A DNA stretch of 64,000 nt, from contig NZ_JACIBK010000007.1 of NCBI RefSeq assembly GCF_014195325.1, positions 124,001 through 188,000 on the forward strand. Reading direction: 5' to 3'. This DNA is from Rhizobium sp. BK650 (GTDB lineage: Bacteria; Pseudomonadota; Alphaproteobacteria; Rhizobiales; Rhizobiaceae). The notes under the pieces are model-generated. The model was not told where the DNA came from, searched no databases, and worked only from the letters and a program-made list of their open reading frames with translations. The translations under genes were made by a program, and so were the position numbers. This document shows, piece by piece, positions 53,868 through 63,221 of the stretch (its first letter is position 1; each line of letters begins with the position of its first letter).

Positions 53868-54700
53868 CCGTTGAGCGGCGGCAGGCCCGGTCGGTCGAGG
53901 CCGGCGGGCGAAAGGGTGAAGATCTCGCAGCCGTTGGCGGTGACACCGACCGTGTGTTCGTACTGTGCCGAGAGCGAGCGGTCGCGCGTTACGGCCGTCC
54001 AGCCATCCGCCAGCACTTTCACATGCGGGCGTCCGAGATTGATCATCGGCTCGATGGTGAAGATCATGCCTTCGCGCATTTCCGGCCCTTCATTAGCCCG
54101 GCCGTAATGCAGGATATTCGGCGAATCGTGGAAGAGGCGGCCGACACCATGGCCGCAGAAGTCGCGCACGACAGAGCAGCGCTCGGCTTCCGCATAGGTC
54201 TGGATCGCTTCGCCGATCGCGCCGGTACGTGCGCCGGGGTGGACGGCAGCAATGCCGCGCATCAGCGATTCGTAGGTCACTTCCAGCAGCCGTTCGGCAG
54301 CACGCTTGATCTGGCCGACCGGATACATCCGGCTCGAATCCCCATGCCAGCCGTCGACGACGAAGGTCACATCGATATTGACGATATCCCCCTCGCGCAG
54401 CGGTTTGTCATCGGGAATGCCGTGGCAGACCACATGGTTGATCGAGGTACACGTCGACTTTGTATAGCCCCGATAGTTCAGCGTCGCCGGATAGGCGCCA
54501 TGATCCATGCCGAATTCGAAAACGAAGCGATCGATTTCGCTGGTCGCGAGGCCGGGCTCGACGACATCGGCAAGCGCATCAAGGCAGCGCGCCGTCAGCT
54601 GGCACGCATTGCGCATCCCCTCGAATGCTTCAGGACCATAAAGCCTGATGGCGCCGGTATTTTTCGGCGGCGCGGTTGCAGCTTCGATATAATTCACCAT
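53864..54700 (-). CDS. map: Methionine aminopeptidase
   Basis: 278 residues. Removes the initiator Met. The metal ligands include D110 (IDVTF) and D121 (GDSSRMY), and H93 in VCHGIP lies in the pocket; later FCGHGVGRLFHDSP and the Glu of FTIEPMI complete the set. The first ~25 residues are a short extension. Co-transcribed with radC. Confidence 0.96.
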   Translation of the reverse strand: MVNYIEAATAPPKNTGAIRLYGPEAFEGMRNACQLTARCLDALADVVEPGLATSEIDRFVFEFGMDHGAYPATLNYRGYTKSTCTSINHVVCHGIPDDKPLREGDIVNIDVTFVVDGWHGDSSRMYPVGQIKRAAERLLEVTYESLMRGIAAVHPGARTGAIGEAIQTYAEAERCSVVRDFCGHGVGRLFHDSPNILHYGRANEGPEMREGMIFTIEPMINLGRPHVKVLADGWTAVTRDRSLSAQYEHTVGVTANGCEIFTLSPAGLDRPGLPPLNG

Positions 54701-54948
54701 TGCAAGGCCTTAGCAGAAATTGTCGTCTCTTTTCATAATGCAGCTATGCCGGGTTCGTCCATCGCGATCAACCGCATGGGCAAGATTTCTCGGACGCGTT
54801 GTACCGGGTGAAGAAATGCCGCCGGGCCGCCCACCAGCGTCAGCAGAGTAGTGGACTATCAATATCCACAGTCTTCTCAATTAGATAGGATTGAAGGCGG
54901 AAAATTCCACTGTTACTCACCGATTGGTGACAGACCGGGGTTGACCGA

Positions 54949-55608
54949 ATGCTGAATGAAACTGCCGTGGCCGTGCTCGAACAGTCGAGTGCCACCGAGC
55001 CTGAAAAGCGTATCCGTGACAGAAGCGCCACTGAGCGCGCCATCCTGAAGGCGGCCAAGAACCTGTTGGCCGAAGAGGGTTTCCAGAATTTCGGCATTAA
55101 TGCCGTCGCCCGCCGGGCCGGCTGCGACAAGCAGCTCATCTATCGGTATTATGGCGGTCTCGACGGTCTCGTCGAGGCGATCGGCACCGATCTTGGCAAC
55201 TGGGTCAAGGACCGCATCCCCGAGGATGCCGGTGGCATGTTCCTCTTGACCTACGGCGACCTGATGGAACGGCTGGCGCTGCTTTTCCTGGAAGCGCTAC
55301 GCGACGATCCGCTGATGCGCCGGGTTGTTGCCTGGGAAGTTTCCGAAAATACCGAGCAGGTGAAGCGTCTTTCAGAAGCGCGTTCGAAGTCTCTCGGCCA
55401 ATGGCTCGACCGCATGCGTGGGTCGCTGACGCCGCCGAAGGGAATCGATGTCGCGGCGGTCAATGCGCTGATCTTCGCATCTATCCAGCATCTCGTGCTT
55501 GCCGCTGCAGCCGGTGGCCAATGTGCAGGTCTGGTGCTGAAGAACAACAAGGACTGGGAAAAGGCAGCGATCGCGCTGAAGCGGCTAGTGCGCGGCGTCT
55601 ACGGCTAA
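54949..55608 (+). CDS. TetR-family transcriptional regulator
   Basis: 219 residues. Residues ~27-75 are the DNA-binding domain (ATERAILKAAKNLLAEEGFQ, then VARRAGCDKQLIYRYYGG). The ligand domain after it is not diagnostic. Divergent from map across 248 bases, where it may act. Target unknown. Confidence 0.88.
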   Translation: MLNETAVAVLEQSSATEPEKRIRDRSATERAILKAAKNLLAEEGFQNFGINAVARRAGCDKQLIYRYYGGLDGLVEAIGTDLGNWVKDRIPEDAGGMFLLTYGDLMERLALLFLEALRDDPLMRRVVAWEVSENTEQVKRLSEARSKSLGQWLDRMRGSLTPPKGIDVAAVNALIFASIQHLVLAAAAGGQCAGLVLKNNKDWEKAAIALKRLVRGVYG

Positions 55609-55728
55609 ATCATCCACAGGCGACGTTCGGGTGTTAACCTTAACAATTGGTTTACGTTGCGTGACGCCGGTTAACTCGCCAGTGTGATCCACATTAGAAA
55701 TGTAACGAGTGTGGATCCGAGTTCAGTC

Positions 55729-55902
55729 ATGGGAACCAGAGCAGCCAGAGCCGCGGTGCTTGTCGCGGCGATGATGTTTTTCGCCGTTTTGGCACTGGAT
55801 ATTGCCGTGCCCACGCTCGTGCTCTGCATCATGGCGTCGTCCGTCTGGCTCGTGTCTTTTGATACGCCGGTCCTGCGTAAGCGCGAAGGAGAAGCCGCAT
55901 GA
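55729..55902 (+). CDS. Small membrane protein of 57 aa
   Basis: Starts MGTRAARAAVLVAAMMFFAVL; two hydrophobic stretches (FAVLALDIAVPTLVLCIMASSVW) and a basic tail (LRKREGEAA). A longer frame begins at 55684. Its stop overlaps the next gene by four bases (ATGA). Function unknown. Confidence 0.55.
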   Translation: MGTRAARAAVLVAAMMFFAVLALDIAVPTLVLCIMASSVWLVSFDTPVLRKREGEAA

Positions 55903-56228
55903 AGTGGTTTCTGATCTTCTGGGCCGGTCCGATTGTCTTCCTGGCGGGATGGTACTGGCTTTCCTATTATGATCTGAACTTCGGCATCTTCATGCTGACC
56001 CGGCAGGTTCACGACCTGACCTTCCAGATTTACGGCAAGGTGCTCGGCCTGCCGCCTCAGGAAATCCCGCCGCTTGTCGCGCGCGCCATTGCCGTCGACA
56101 GCCTTGTCGTCTTCGCCATCATGGGCTTCCGCAAGCGCCATCAGATTTCGGCATGGTGGAAGGCGCGTCACGCTTCTGTGTCGTCAACCGATCTGGCGAG
56201 CAAGGAAAGCCTGTCAAGCACTCCCTGA
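55899..56228 (+). CDS. Small membrane protein, DUF6105-like
   Basis: 109 residues with an N-terminal membrane helix (WFLIFWAGPIVFLAGWYWLS) and a second hydrophobic region around VARAIAVDSLVVFAIMGF. It resembles a rhizobial family of short membrane proteins that I believe is DUF6105, with low certainty. Its 3' end overlaps the 3' end of ruvX by 61 bases on the opposite strand. Confidence 0.65.
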   Translation: MKWFLIFWAGPIVFLAGWYWLSYYDLNFGIFMLTRQVHDLTFQIYGKVLGLPPQEIPPLVARAIAVDSLVVFAIMGFRKRHQISAWWKARHASVSSTDLASKESLSSTP

Positions 56229-56659
56229 AGAATGAAGCTCGCCGCTGCCGAATCGATGCGTTCTGCGCGTTTTGCCCGCGAAACATCCATCTCCAGCAGA
56301 GCCCGTTCGGCTGCGACCGTCGATAGCCGCTCATCCCAATAGATAAAAGGAAGAGCGGTCTTCTGCTCCATGTTGCGCACGAAGGCGCGTGTGGCCTGTA
56401 CGCGTGGCCCTGCCGATCCATCCATATTCATCGGCAAACCGATCACGAAGGCCGCTACCTTTTCTTTCGTGGCGAAGGCCAGCAGGGTCTCGGCATCGAT
56501 GGTGAATTTCTCGCGCCTGATCACCGGACGCGGCGTCGCGAAGCGGCGTCCGAGATCGGACATGGCGAGCCCGATCGTCTTCGTGCCAAGATCAAGGCCG
56601 GCAATTGCCTGTCCGGGCGCGAGCGTTCCGGCCAGTTCTTCGATCGTCAGCACCGTCAT
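56168..56659 (-). CDS. ruvX: Holliday junction resolvase-like RuvX
   Basis: 163 residues. RNase H-like fold: AGLDLGTKTIGLA with D23, GLPMNMDGSAGP and WDERLSTVAAER are the family patterns. Role in 16S rRNA 5' maturation or recombination. Convergent overlap with the gene before it. Confidence 0.93.
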   Translation of the reverse strand: MTVLTIEELAGTLAPGQAIAGLDLGTKTIGLAMSDLGRRFATPRPVIRREKFTIDAETLLAFATKEKVAAFVIGLPMNMDGSAGPRVQATRAFVRNMEQKTALPFIYWDERLSTVAAERALLEMDVSRAKRAERIDSAAASFILQGVLDRLSLLARSVDDTEA

Positions 56660-56733
56660 TGCCGTGTTATCCCGTCAAGAGAAATTGAAGCTTCCGCCGC
56701 TTTTCTTTGCAGCCATATCGGCTATTTCCTAGA

Positions 56734-56777
56734 GCAATTCCAGGAAAAGTGCGAAACGGTTTTCCGGTCACAATTGC
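56734..56777. repeat. Palindromic intergenic repeat (RIME-like)
   Basis: GCAATTCCAGGAAAA facing TTTTCCGGTCACAATTGC, related to the copies at 15861-15904 and 62663-62688. Confidence 0.65.
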
Positions 56778-56835
56778 CCAACGCTTTCCTGGCCTCCGAC
56801 ATCGCCTTTGCATCACGTAATAAAGGAGACTTTTC

Positions 56836-57540
56836 ATGAAGATCACCTGGCTCGGCCATTCTGCTTTCCGCATCGAAACGAAAGCCGCCAAAATTCTGAT
56901 CGATCCTTTCCTGACCTATAATTCTGCCTTTGCTGGTCAGGACATCAAGGACGTGACCAACGGCATCACCCACATCCTGCTGACGCACGGTCATGGCGAT
57001 CATGTCGGTGATACGGTGCAGATCGCCAAGGACACCGGCGCCGTCGTTCTCGCCAATGCCGATCTCGCTTCCTGGCTCGGCACCAAGGGCGTGGAAAAGC
57101 TCGAAATGGGCAATACCGGAGGCACCGTCTCGCTCGGCAGCTTCACTGCGACCTTCACCAATGCACTGCATTCCTCCGCCCAGACCACGGAAGACGGCGT
57201 TTCCCATTCGCTCGGCAGCGCGAACGGCCTGATGCTGCATTTCGACGACGAGCCGAGCCTTTTCCATATGGGCGACACGGATATCTTCTCCGATATGGCA
57301 CTGATCAACGAGCTGCATCAGCCGGATATCGGCATCGTGCCGATCGGCGACCGCTTCACCATGGGCGGTGCAGTGGCGGCTCTCGCTTGCCAGCGCTACT
57401 TCAACTTCAAGACGGCCATTCCCTGCCACTACGGCACCTTCCCGATCATCGACCAGACGCCGGAAAAATTCGTTGCCGGCATGGAAGCGTCGAAGACCGA
57501 CGTGAAGGCGCCCAAGCCTGGCGAAAGCCTGTCGCTTTGA
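56836..57540 (+). CDS. Metal-dependent hydrolase of the UPF0173 family
   Basis: 234 residues. Metallo-beta-lactamase fold with HGHGDH at 51-56 and later HMGDTDIFSD and the C-terminal IPCHYGTFPI. Zinc-dependent hydrolase; substrate unknown. Monocistronic, before gatC. Confidence 0.9.
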   Translation: MKITWLGHSAFRIETKAAKILIDPFLTYNSAFAGQDIKDVTNGITHILLTHGHGDHVGDTVQIAKDTGAVVLANADLASWLGTKGVEKLEMGNTGGTVSLGSFTATFTNALHSSAQTTEDGVSHSLGSANGLMLHFDDEPSLFHMGDTDIFSDMALINELHQPDIGIVPIGDRFTMGGAVAALACQRYFNFKTAIPCHYGTFPIIDQTPEKFVAGMEASKTDVKAPKPGESLSL

Positions 57541-57665
57541 TGCATAAGCGCTAAAATCCCGGTAAGTTTGAGGGCGGGAATTCTGCATTGCCGAAAAGGC
57601 AAACCCGTTGCACAGGACGGACATGGTCTTTATAGCGATAGGAAAATTCCTATCCGGAGAATGCC

Positions 57666-57953
57666 ATGTCCGTCGACCTCGCCACCGTTAAGCGCGTTGC
57701 GCGCCTTGCCCGTATTGCCGTCTCGGAAGAAGAGGCAAATCGCATGGTTGGCGAATTGAATGGTATTCTCGGCTTCGTCGAGCAGCTTTCCGAGGTGAAT
57801 ATCGAGGGCGTCGAGGCGATGACCTCGGTAACGCCCATGGACATGAAGAAGCGCGCCGATGTCGTCGATGACGGCAACAAGGCAGCCGATATCGTTGCCA
57901 ATGCCCCGGTGAGCGACCACAATTTCTTCCTGGTGCCGAAAGTCGTCGAATAA
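57666..57953 (+). CDS. gatC: Asp-tRNA(Asn)/Glu-tRNA(Gln) amidotransferase subunit C
   Basis: 95 residues. Begins MSVDLATVKRVARLARIAVSE and carries LNGILGFVEQLSEVN with the ending FFLVPKVVE, all typical of GatC. Tethers GatA and GatB. Followed by gatA after 58 bases. Confidence 0.96.
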   Translation: MSVDLATVKRVARLARIAVSEEEANRMVGELNGILGFVEQLSEVNIEGVEAMTSVTPMDMKKRADVVDDGNKAADIVANAPVSDHNFFLVPKVVE

Positions 57954-58011
57954 GGCTTTGACCGCCTCTTTCCGACACTGTTGCCATTTCCAGATTTGAA
58001 GCGAAAACACG

Positions 58012-59493
58012 ATGAGCGAACTTACCAGCCTGACCATTGCCGAAGCCCGCCATAAGCTGCGCGCCAAGGAGATCACCGCGACAGAGCTGACCGAAGCCTA
58101 CATTTCGGCGGTCGACGCGGCTAATGGCCATCTCAACGCCTATATCAAGGTCACGCCGGATCTCGCCCGTGTCATGGCGAAGAACTCCGACGAGCGCATT
58201 GCAGCCGGCAAGGCAGGCGATCTTGAAGGCATTCCACTGGGCATCAAGGACCTGTTTGCAACCGTCGGCGTGCACACCCAGGCCTGCAGCCATATTCTCG
58301 ACGGTTTCGAGCCGCGATATGAATCGACGGTTACCCAGAACCTCTGGGACGACGGCGCAGTGATGCTCGGCAAGCTGAACATGGACGAGTTCGCGATGGG
58401 CTCTTCCAATGAGACCTCACACTACGGCGCCGTCATCAACCCCTGGCGTGCCGCAGGTTCCAACCAGCAACTCGTTCCCGGCGGTTCGTCCGGCGGTTCG
58501 GCTGCAGCCGTTGCCGCCCATCTCTGCGCCGGTGCGACCGCCACCGATACTGGTGGCTCGATCCGCCAGCCGGCCGCCTTCACCGGCACGGTCGGCATCA
58601 AGCCGACCTACGGCCGCTGCTCGCGCTGGGGCACGGTTGCCTTCGCTTCCTCGCTCGATCAGGCCGGTCCGATCGCTCGCGACGTTCGCGACGCCGCGAT
58701 CCTCTTGAAGTCGATGGCAAGCGTCGACGCCAAGGATACGACCTCGGTCGATCTGCCGGTTCCGGATTATGAAGCTGCCATCGGCCAGTCGCTGAAGGGC
58801 ATGAAGATCGGCATTCCGAACGAATACCGCGTCGATGGCATGCCGGATGAGATCGAAGCCATCTGGCAGCAGGGCATCGCCTGGCTGAAGGATGCGGGCG
58901 CAGAAATCGTCAATATATCGCTGCCGCACACGAAGTATGCGCTGCCGGCCTATTACATCGTGGCGCCCGCAGAAGCCTCCTCGAACCTCGCCCGCTATGA
59001 CGGTGTGCGCTACGGACTGCGCGTCGACGGTAAGGACATCGTCGACATGTACGAGAAGACGCGTGCCGCCGGCTTCGGCAAGGAAGTCAAGCGCCGTATC
59101 ATGATCGGCACCTATGTTCTGTCCGCCGGTTACTACGACGCCTATTACCTGCGCGCCCAGAAGGTTCGCACGCTGATCAAACGCGACTTCGAACTCGCCT
59201 TCGATGCCGGCGTCGACGCTATCCTGACGCCCGCCACACCGTCCTCGGCCTTCGGCGTAGCCGACGAGAACCTCGCTGCCGATCCAGTAAAGATGTATCT
59301 GAACGACATCTTCACGGTGACGGTCAACATGGCCGGCCTGCCGGGCATTGCCGTTCCCGCCGGCCTCGACCATAAGGGCTTGCCGCTCGGCCTGCAGCTC
59401 ATCGGCAAGGCTTTCGACGAAGAAACCCTCTTCAAGACTGCCCACGTCATCGAACAGGCCGCGGGCAAATTCTCGCCGGCCAAGTGGTGGTAA
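58012..59493 (+). CDS. gatA: Asp-tRNA(Asn)/Glu-tRNA(Gln) amidotransferase subunit A
   Basis: 493 residues. Amidase signature catalytic set: K79 (LGIKD), S159 (PGGSSGG) and S183 (TGGSIRQP). Frees ammonia from glutamine for transamidation of mischarged tRNA. Follows gatC; gatB is ~1.6 kb further on, separated by three small genes. Confidence 0.97.
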   Translation: MSELTSLTIAEARHKLRAKEITATELTEAYISAVDAANGHLNAYIKVTPDLARVMAKNSDERIAAGKAGDLEGIPLGIKDLFATVGVHTQACSHILDGFEPRYESTVTQNLWDDGAVMLGKLNMDEFAMGSSNETSHYGAVINPWRAAGSNQQLVPGGSSGGSAAAVAAHLCAGATATDTGGSIRQPAAFTGTVGIKPTYGRCSRWGTVAFASSLDQAGPIARDVRDAAILLKSMASVDAKDTTSVDLPVPDYEAAIGQSLKGMKIGIPNEYRVDGMPDEIEAIWQQGIAWLKDAGAEIVNISLPHTKYALPAYYIVAPAEASSNLARYDGVRYGLRVDGKDIVDMYEKTRAAGFGKEVKRRIMIGTYVLSAGYYDAYYLRAQKVRTLIKRDFELAFDAGVDAILTPATPSSAFGVADENLAADPVKMYLNDIFTVTVNMAGLPGIAVPAGLDHKGLPLGLQLIGKAFDEETLFKTAHVIEQAAGKFSPAKWW

Positions 59494-59655
59494 CAAGCCT
59501 AAGATCCGAAGATTGCCGACGCTGACCACAGGATGGTCGGCGTTGTCGGTTCTGCCGGTAAGGCGTCATCAATCTTCGCGATTGAAGAAAAGCAGCCGCC
59601 ATCTCGGATTTCGAGGCGGCGCCTGTTATAGAAGGACGATTGCGGGGAGGGCCTT

Positions 59656-59931
59656 ATGCCGAAACGGGATCTTGCGCGGTTGATCGAGGCTTTTGATCGC
59701 CTCGCTGCCAAAGGCTTCAAAATAGGTGCGGAGTGGGAGGCAGTTCATGATATCTGCCAGAACCACGAGGGTGAACAGCCTTTCGACTGGGGGCATGCAC
59801 TCTGTCATCGTATCGAAGGCGACGACTGGAACGCCGGCTACTGGTATCGCCGTGCCGGTAAGACTATCGGCGCCGGCACGATCGCCGAGGAGTGGATGGC
59901 GACGCGCGCAGAGCTTTCGGAAAGGCTTTAA
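59656..59931 (+). CDS. Conserved hypothetical protein of 91 aa
   Basis: Begins MPKRDLARLIEAFDRLAAKGF and contains FDWGHALCHRIEGDDWNAGYWYRRAG, which is a compact Trp-rich segment. No family recognised beyond similar rhizobial proteins. Sits between gatA and the YjhX-like gene. Confidence 0.7.
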   Translation: MPKRDLARLIEAFDRLAAKGFKIGAEWEAVHDICQNHEGEQPFDWGHALCHRIEGDDWNAGYWYRRAGKTIGAGTIAEEWMATRAELSERL

Positions 59932-59981
59932 TCCGTCACGGCCGCGCGACAACTTCGTCACGCGGCCATGGTCTTGTGAGG

Positions 59982-60239
59982 CTATCTGTTATCGAGCTGC
60001 GACCTGACCAGTTTCAGCCCTCTGTCCGTGATCCGATAAGGCTGGCCGGCGGAAGATTTGATCGCCTTCAGCCGTTTCAGCTTACGAAAAAGCTCCAGAC
60101 CGAAGCCGGGATAGACCCAGCCGTCGCGGGTGAAGCAGTTCACAGTTTCGATCTTCTTATTGTCGTCGCGGGTAATTTCGACACGGCCGCCCTGGGCCAT
60201 AAGGTGCAGGATGCGCTGCTCTGCGCGCGAGATGTCCAT
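59982..60239 (-). CDS. YjhX-like (UPF0386) protein
   Basis: 85 residues starting MDISRAEQRILHLMAQGGRVE, with ITRDDNKKIETVNCFTRDGW; the pattern is UPF0386/YjhX. E. coli YjhX has been reported as a toxin of a toxin-antitoxin pair, but no antitoxin gene lies beside it here, so the role is unclear. Confidence 0.85.
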   Translation of the reverse strand: MDISRAEQRILHLMAQGGRVEITRDDNKKIETVNCFTRDGWVYPGFGLELFRKLKRLKAIKSSAGQPYRITDRGLKLVRSQLDNR

Positions 60240-60559
60240 TGCTGTTGATCCGGAAACGCGCCTTCACGAAGGCGCACAAAAACGATCTGGCGTTCGGGCT
60301 TAGCCGATACGCCGCGGCTTCGTTTTTCGGGTCCATGCGCGCGAGCCTGTGCTTGCGGGCAGGGACCGTTACCGGGACTCAGACAGGTTAGACATAAAAC
60401 ACCTCTGGCGCGTCTTTTATCAGCAACCACAATCCGGTCAAGCCGGACGAGGCTTACGGCGAAAGGCCGATCGAAATGCTTTCCTCTTTTATCTCATTGG
60501 AGGGACTGGAAAATTACCCGACTCAATGGTCTACTCCCTGTTGTAGAGCGGAGGTGCCA
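60240..60559. other. Intergenic gap before the GNAT gene
   Basis: 320 bases without a convincing gene. A hairpin GCGCCTT/AAGGCGC sits at 60258-60275 without a T-run. Promoters for both neighbours must be here. Confidence 0.35.
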
Positions 60560-61069
60560 TTGATCCACATTCGCAATGCCCGCGAAGGCGAAACGGAACT
60601 CTTGAGCGAGATCGGCTTACGAGCGTGGCAACGAGCGATGGCATTGATCGGCGAATCGGACGCCATGACGGATGGAGCCCGCAACGCCTTCCGGACTTTT
60701 GTGGATAACAATTGGCTGACCATCACTGTCGTCGAACAGAACGGACAGGTTGCCGGTTGGGCGGCGCGCGAGGGGCTGGACGAGACGATTTCCGACTTCT
60801 GGATCGACCCGAGCTTCAACCGACAGGGGCTAGGCACCGCTTTGCTGGAGCGTATCGAGGCCGATATTTTTGAGCGGGGCTTCGAGGAGGCGGCAATGCA
60901 GACCCACTCGGGAAATTCCGAAGCAATCGCCTTCTTTCAGAAGCACGGCTACTCGATCCACTGGCTCTCGGTCGCCTATAATCCGAAGCTCGATCGTGAC
61001 GTACCGTCCGTCGGGCTCACCAAACATCTCGGCCCGCAGGAGTCGGAAGGTTACGGCCCCGGTTTCTAG
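60560..61069 (+). CDS. GNAT-family N-acetyltransferase
   Basis: 169 residues if started at TTG 60560, which has GGAGGTG upstream and gives LIHIRNAREGETELLSEIGL. Acetyl-CoA site DPSFNRQGLGTALL (pattern RQGxGxxLL). A longer ORF to 60476 lacks such a site. Substrate unknown. Between the YjhX-like gene and gatB. Confidence 0.85.
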   Translation: MIHIRNAREGETELLSEIGLRAWQRAMALIGESDAMTDGARNAFRTFVDNNWLTITVVEQNGQVAGWAAREGLDETISDFWIDPSFNRQGLGTALLERIEADIFERGFEEAAMQTHSGNSEAIAFFQKHGYSIHWLSVAYNPKLDRDVPSVGLTKHLGPQESEGYGPGF

Positions 61070-61145
61070 ACCGCTGAAGCCTTGCACCGGCAGGCCATTT
61101 CCTTTACCTCACCAGTTGAAAAGAACAGCCTTCGAAGAGCATCTC

Positions 61146-62648
61146 ATGACCATTGTCGACGTTCGCACGCCTGATCCGAAACGTTATATCCCCGGCGCCA
61201 CCGGCGATTGGGAAGTCATCATCGGCATGGAAGTCCATGCCCAGGTGCTCTCCAATTCCAAGCTGTTTTCCGGCGCTTCGACGGAATTCGGTCGGCCGCA
61301 GAATTCGAACGTGTCGCTCGTCGATGCCGCCATGCCCGGCATGCTGCCTGTCATCAACGAGGAATGCGTCAAGCAAGCTGTGCGCACCGGTCTCGGCCTG
61401 AAGGCTCTGATCAACAAGCGCTCGGTCTTCGACCGCAAGAACTATTTCTACCCGGACCTGCCGCAGGGTTATCAGATCTCCCAGTTCAAGGATCCGATCG
61501 TCGGCGAGGGCAAGATCGTCATCTCGCTCGGTCCGGACCGTCAGGGCCAGTTCGAGGATATCGAGATCGGCATCGAGCGCCTGCACCTGGAGCAGGACGC
61601 CGGCAAGTCGCTGCACGACCAGCACGCAACCATGTCCTATGTGGATCTCAACCGTTCCGGCGTGGCGTTGATGGAGATCGTCTCCAAGCCGGATATGCGC
61701 ACCTCCGATGAGGCCAAGGCTTACATGACGAAGCTGCGCTCGATCGTGCGCTACCTCGGCACCTGCGACGGCAACATGGACGAGGGCTCCATGCGCGCCG
61801 ACGTCAACGTCTCGGTGCGCCGTCCGGGCGAGCCCTTCGGCACGCGCTGCGAAATAAAGAACGTCAACTCCATCCGCTTTATCGGCCAGGCAATCGAATA
61901 TGAAGCCCGCCGGCAGATTGGTATTCTCGAAGATGGCGGCACGATCGATCAGGAAACCCGCCTGTTCGATGCGAACAAGGGTGAGACGCGTTCCATGCGC
62001 ACGAAGGAAGATGCGCATGACTATCGCTATTTCCCTGATCCGGACCTGCTGCCGCTCGAATTTGACGATGCCTTCATCAGTGACCTGGCCAAGCATCTGC
62101 CGGAACTGCCGGACGACAAGAAAGAGCGTTTCGTTCGCGAGCTCGGTCTCTCGATCTACGACGCTTCCGTACTGGTTTCGGAAAAGGCGATTGCCGACTA
62201 TTTCGAAGCCGTTGCCGAAGGCCGCGACGGCAAGGCGGCTGCCAACTGGGTTATCAACGATCTGCTCGGTGCGCTGAACCGCATCGGAAAGGGTATCGAA
62301 GAAACGCCGGTTTCCCCGGCTCAGCTTGGCGCCATCATCGACCTCATAAAGGCCGAAACCATCTCCGGCAAGATCGCCAAGGACGTCTTCGAAATCATCC
62401 TCAACGAGGGTGGCGATCCAAATGAGATCGTTGAAAGCCGCGGTCTGAAGCAGGTGACGGATACAGGCGCGATCGAAAAGGCCGTCGATGAGATCATCGC
62501 TGCCAACCCGGACCAAGTCGCCAAGGTTAAGGCCAAGCCGACGCTTGCCGGCTGGTTCGTCGGTCAGGTCATGAAGGCGACCGGCGGCAAGGCCAATCCG
62601 CAGGCCGTGCAGGCCCTCGTCAAGGCAAAGCTCGGCATTGAGGAATAA
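61146..62648 (+). CDS. gatB: Asp-tRNA(Asn)/Glu-tRNA(Gln) amidotransferase subunit B
   Basis: 500 residues from ATG 61146. Kinase-like core with WEVIIGMEVHAQVLSNSKLFS near the N-terminus and ADVNVSVRRPGEPFGTRCEIKN; C-terminal YqeY-like tail (MKATGGKANPQAVQALVKAKL). Activates the mischarged tRNA for transamidation. Confidence 0.97.
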   Translation: MTIVDVRTPDPKRYIPGATGDWEVIIGMEVHAQVLSNSKLFSGASTEFGRPQNSNVSLVDAAMPGMLPVINEECVKQAVRTGLGLKALINKRSVFDRKNYFYPDLPQGYQISQFKDPIVGEGKIVISLGPDRQGQFEDIEIGIERLHLEQDAGKSLHDQHATMSYVDLNRSGVALMEIVSKPDMRTSDEAKAYMTKLRSIVRYLGTCDGNMDEGSMRADVNVSVRRPGEPFGTRCEIKNVNSIRFIGQAIEYEARRQIGILEDGGTIDQETRLFDANKGETRSMRTKEDAHDYRYFPDPDLLPLEFDDAFISDLAKHLPELPDDKKERFVRELGLSIYDASVLVSEKAIADYFEAVAEGRDGKAAANWVINDLLGALNRIGKGIEETPVSPAQLGAIIDLIKAETISGKIAKDVFEIILNEGGDPNEIVESRGLKQVTDTGAIEKAVDEIIAANPDQVAKVKAKPTLAGWFVGQVMKATGGKANPQAVQALVKAKLGIEE

Positions 62649-62662
62649 GCCAAAGGGCGCTG

Positions 62663-62688
62663 CCGAAACGTGCGAAGCGGTTTTCGGT
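62663..62688. repeat. Short palindromic repeat after gatB
   Basis: CCGAAAAC-type arms (CCGAAAC and GGTTTTCGG) around GTGCGAAGC; shares the core of the repeats at 15861 and 56734. Confidence 0.45.
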
Positions 62689-62713
62689 AGTCGGATGCCG
62701 TAAGGAGAGGGTC

Positions 62714-63220
62714 TTGGTTTATTTCGTCCGTACGGCCAGCGAGCGGGATCTGGAGAAGGTCCGCTCGTTGCTGGTCGAGAGCTTCCACGCGGCCTATGAC
62801 GCGAGCCACGGCGTTGCAAAGGTCAACGAACTCGTTGCCCATCTCTTTTCACCAGCTGCGCTGAAGGCGCGGCTGGTGAAGAAGAATGCCGAATTCCTGG
62901 TCGCCGATGACGGCCGGAATATTGGTGGCGTCGGTTATGCAGCAATGTCATCCGAGATGACGAAGACCGTCATGCTGCATCTCCTCTACGTGAAACCGGA
63001 TCTGCAGCGTCAGGGCATCGGTCGCGATATCTTCGCCGAACTCGAAACCTGCTTTCCCGATGCCGAGATCATGCGGCTCGAGGTCGAGGTTCAGAACCAG
63101 GAAGCCGCCCATTTCTACACACGGCTCGGTTTCGTCGAAGCCGGCCGCAACGAGAACAGCAGCGCCGGTCAGTCCGGCATTCCGACGCTGGTCTTCGAAA
63201 AGGCCCTTGAGCTCCACTGA
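62714..63220 (+). CDS. GNAT-family N-acetyltransferase
   Basis: 168 residues from TTG 62714 (AAGGAGAG upstream). Acetyl-CoA site VKPDLQRQGIGRDIFAEL; the C-terminal LEVEVQNQEAAHFYTRLGFV is typical. Substrate unknown. The next GNAT gene begins one base after its stop. Confidence 0.85.
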   Translation: MVYFVRTASERDLEKVRSLLVESFHAAYDASHGVAKVNELVAHLFSPAALKARLVKKNAEFLVADDGRNIGGVGYAAMSSEMTKTVMLHLLYVKPDLQRQGIGRDIFAELETCFPDAEIMRLEVEVQNQEAAHFYTRLGFVEAGRNENSSAGQSGIPTLVFEKALELH

Positions 63221-63221
63221 C

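Noticed and set aside
60258..60275. Terminator-like hairpin
   Set aside because: Stem is good but no T-run follows on either strand.
61104..62819. 571-codon minus-strand frame
   Set aside because: Antisense to gatB; shadow frame.
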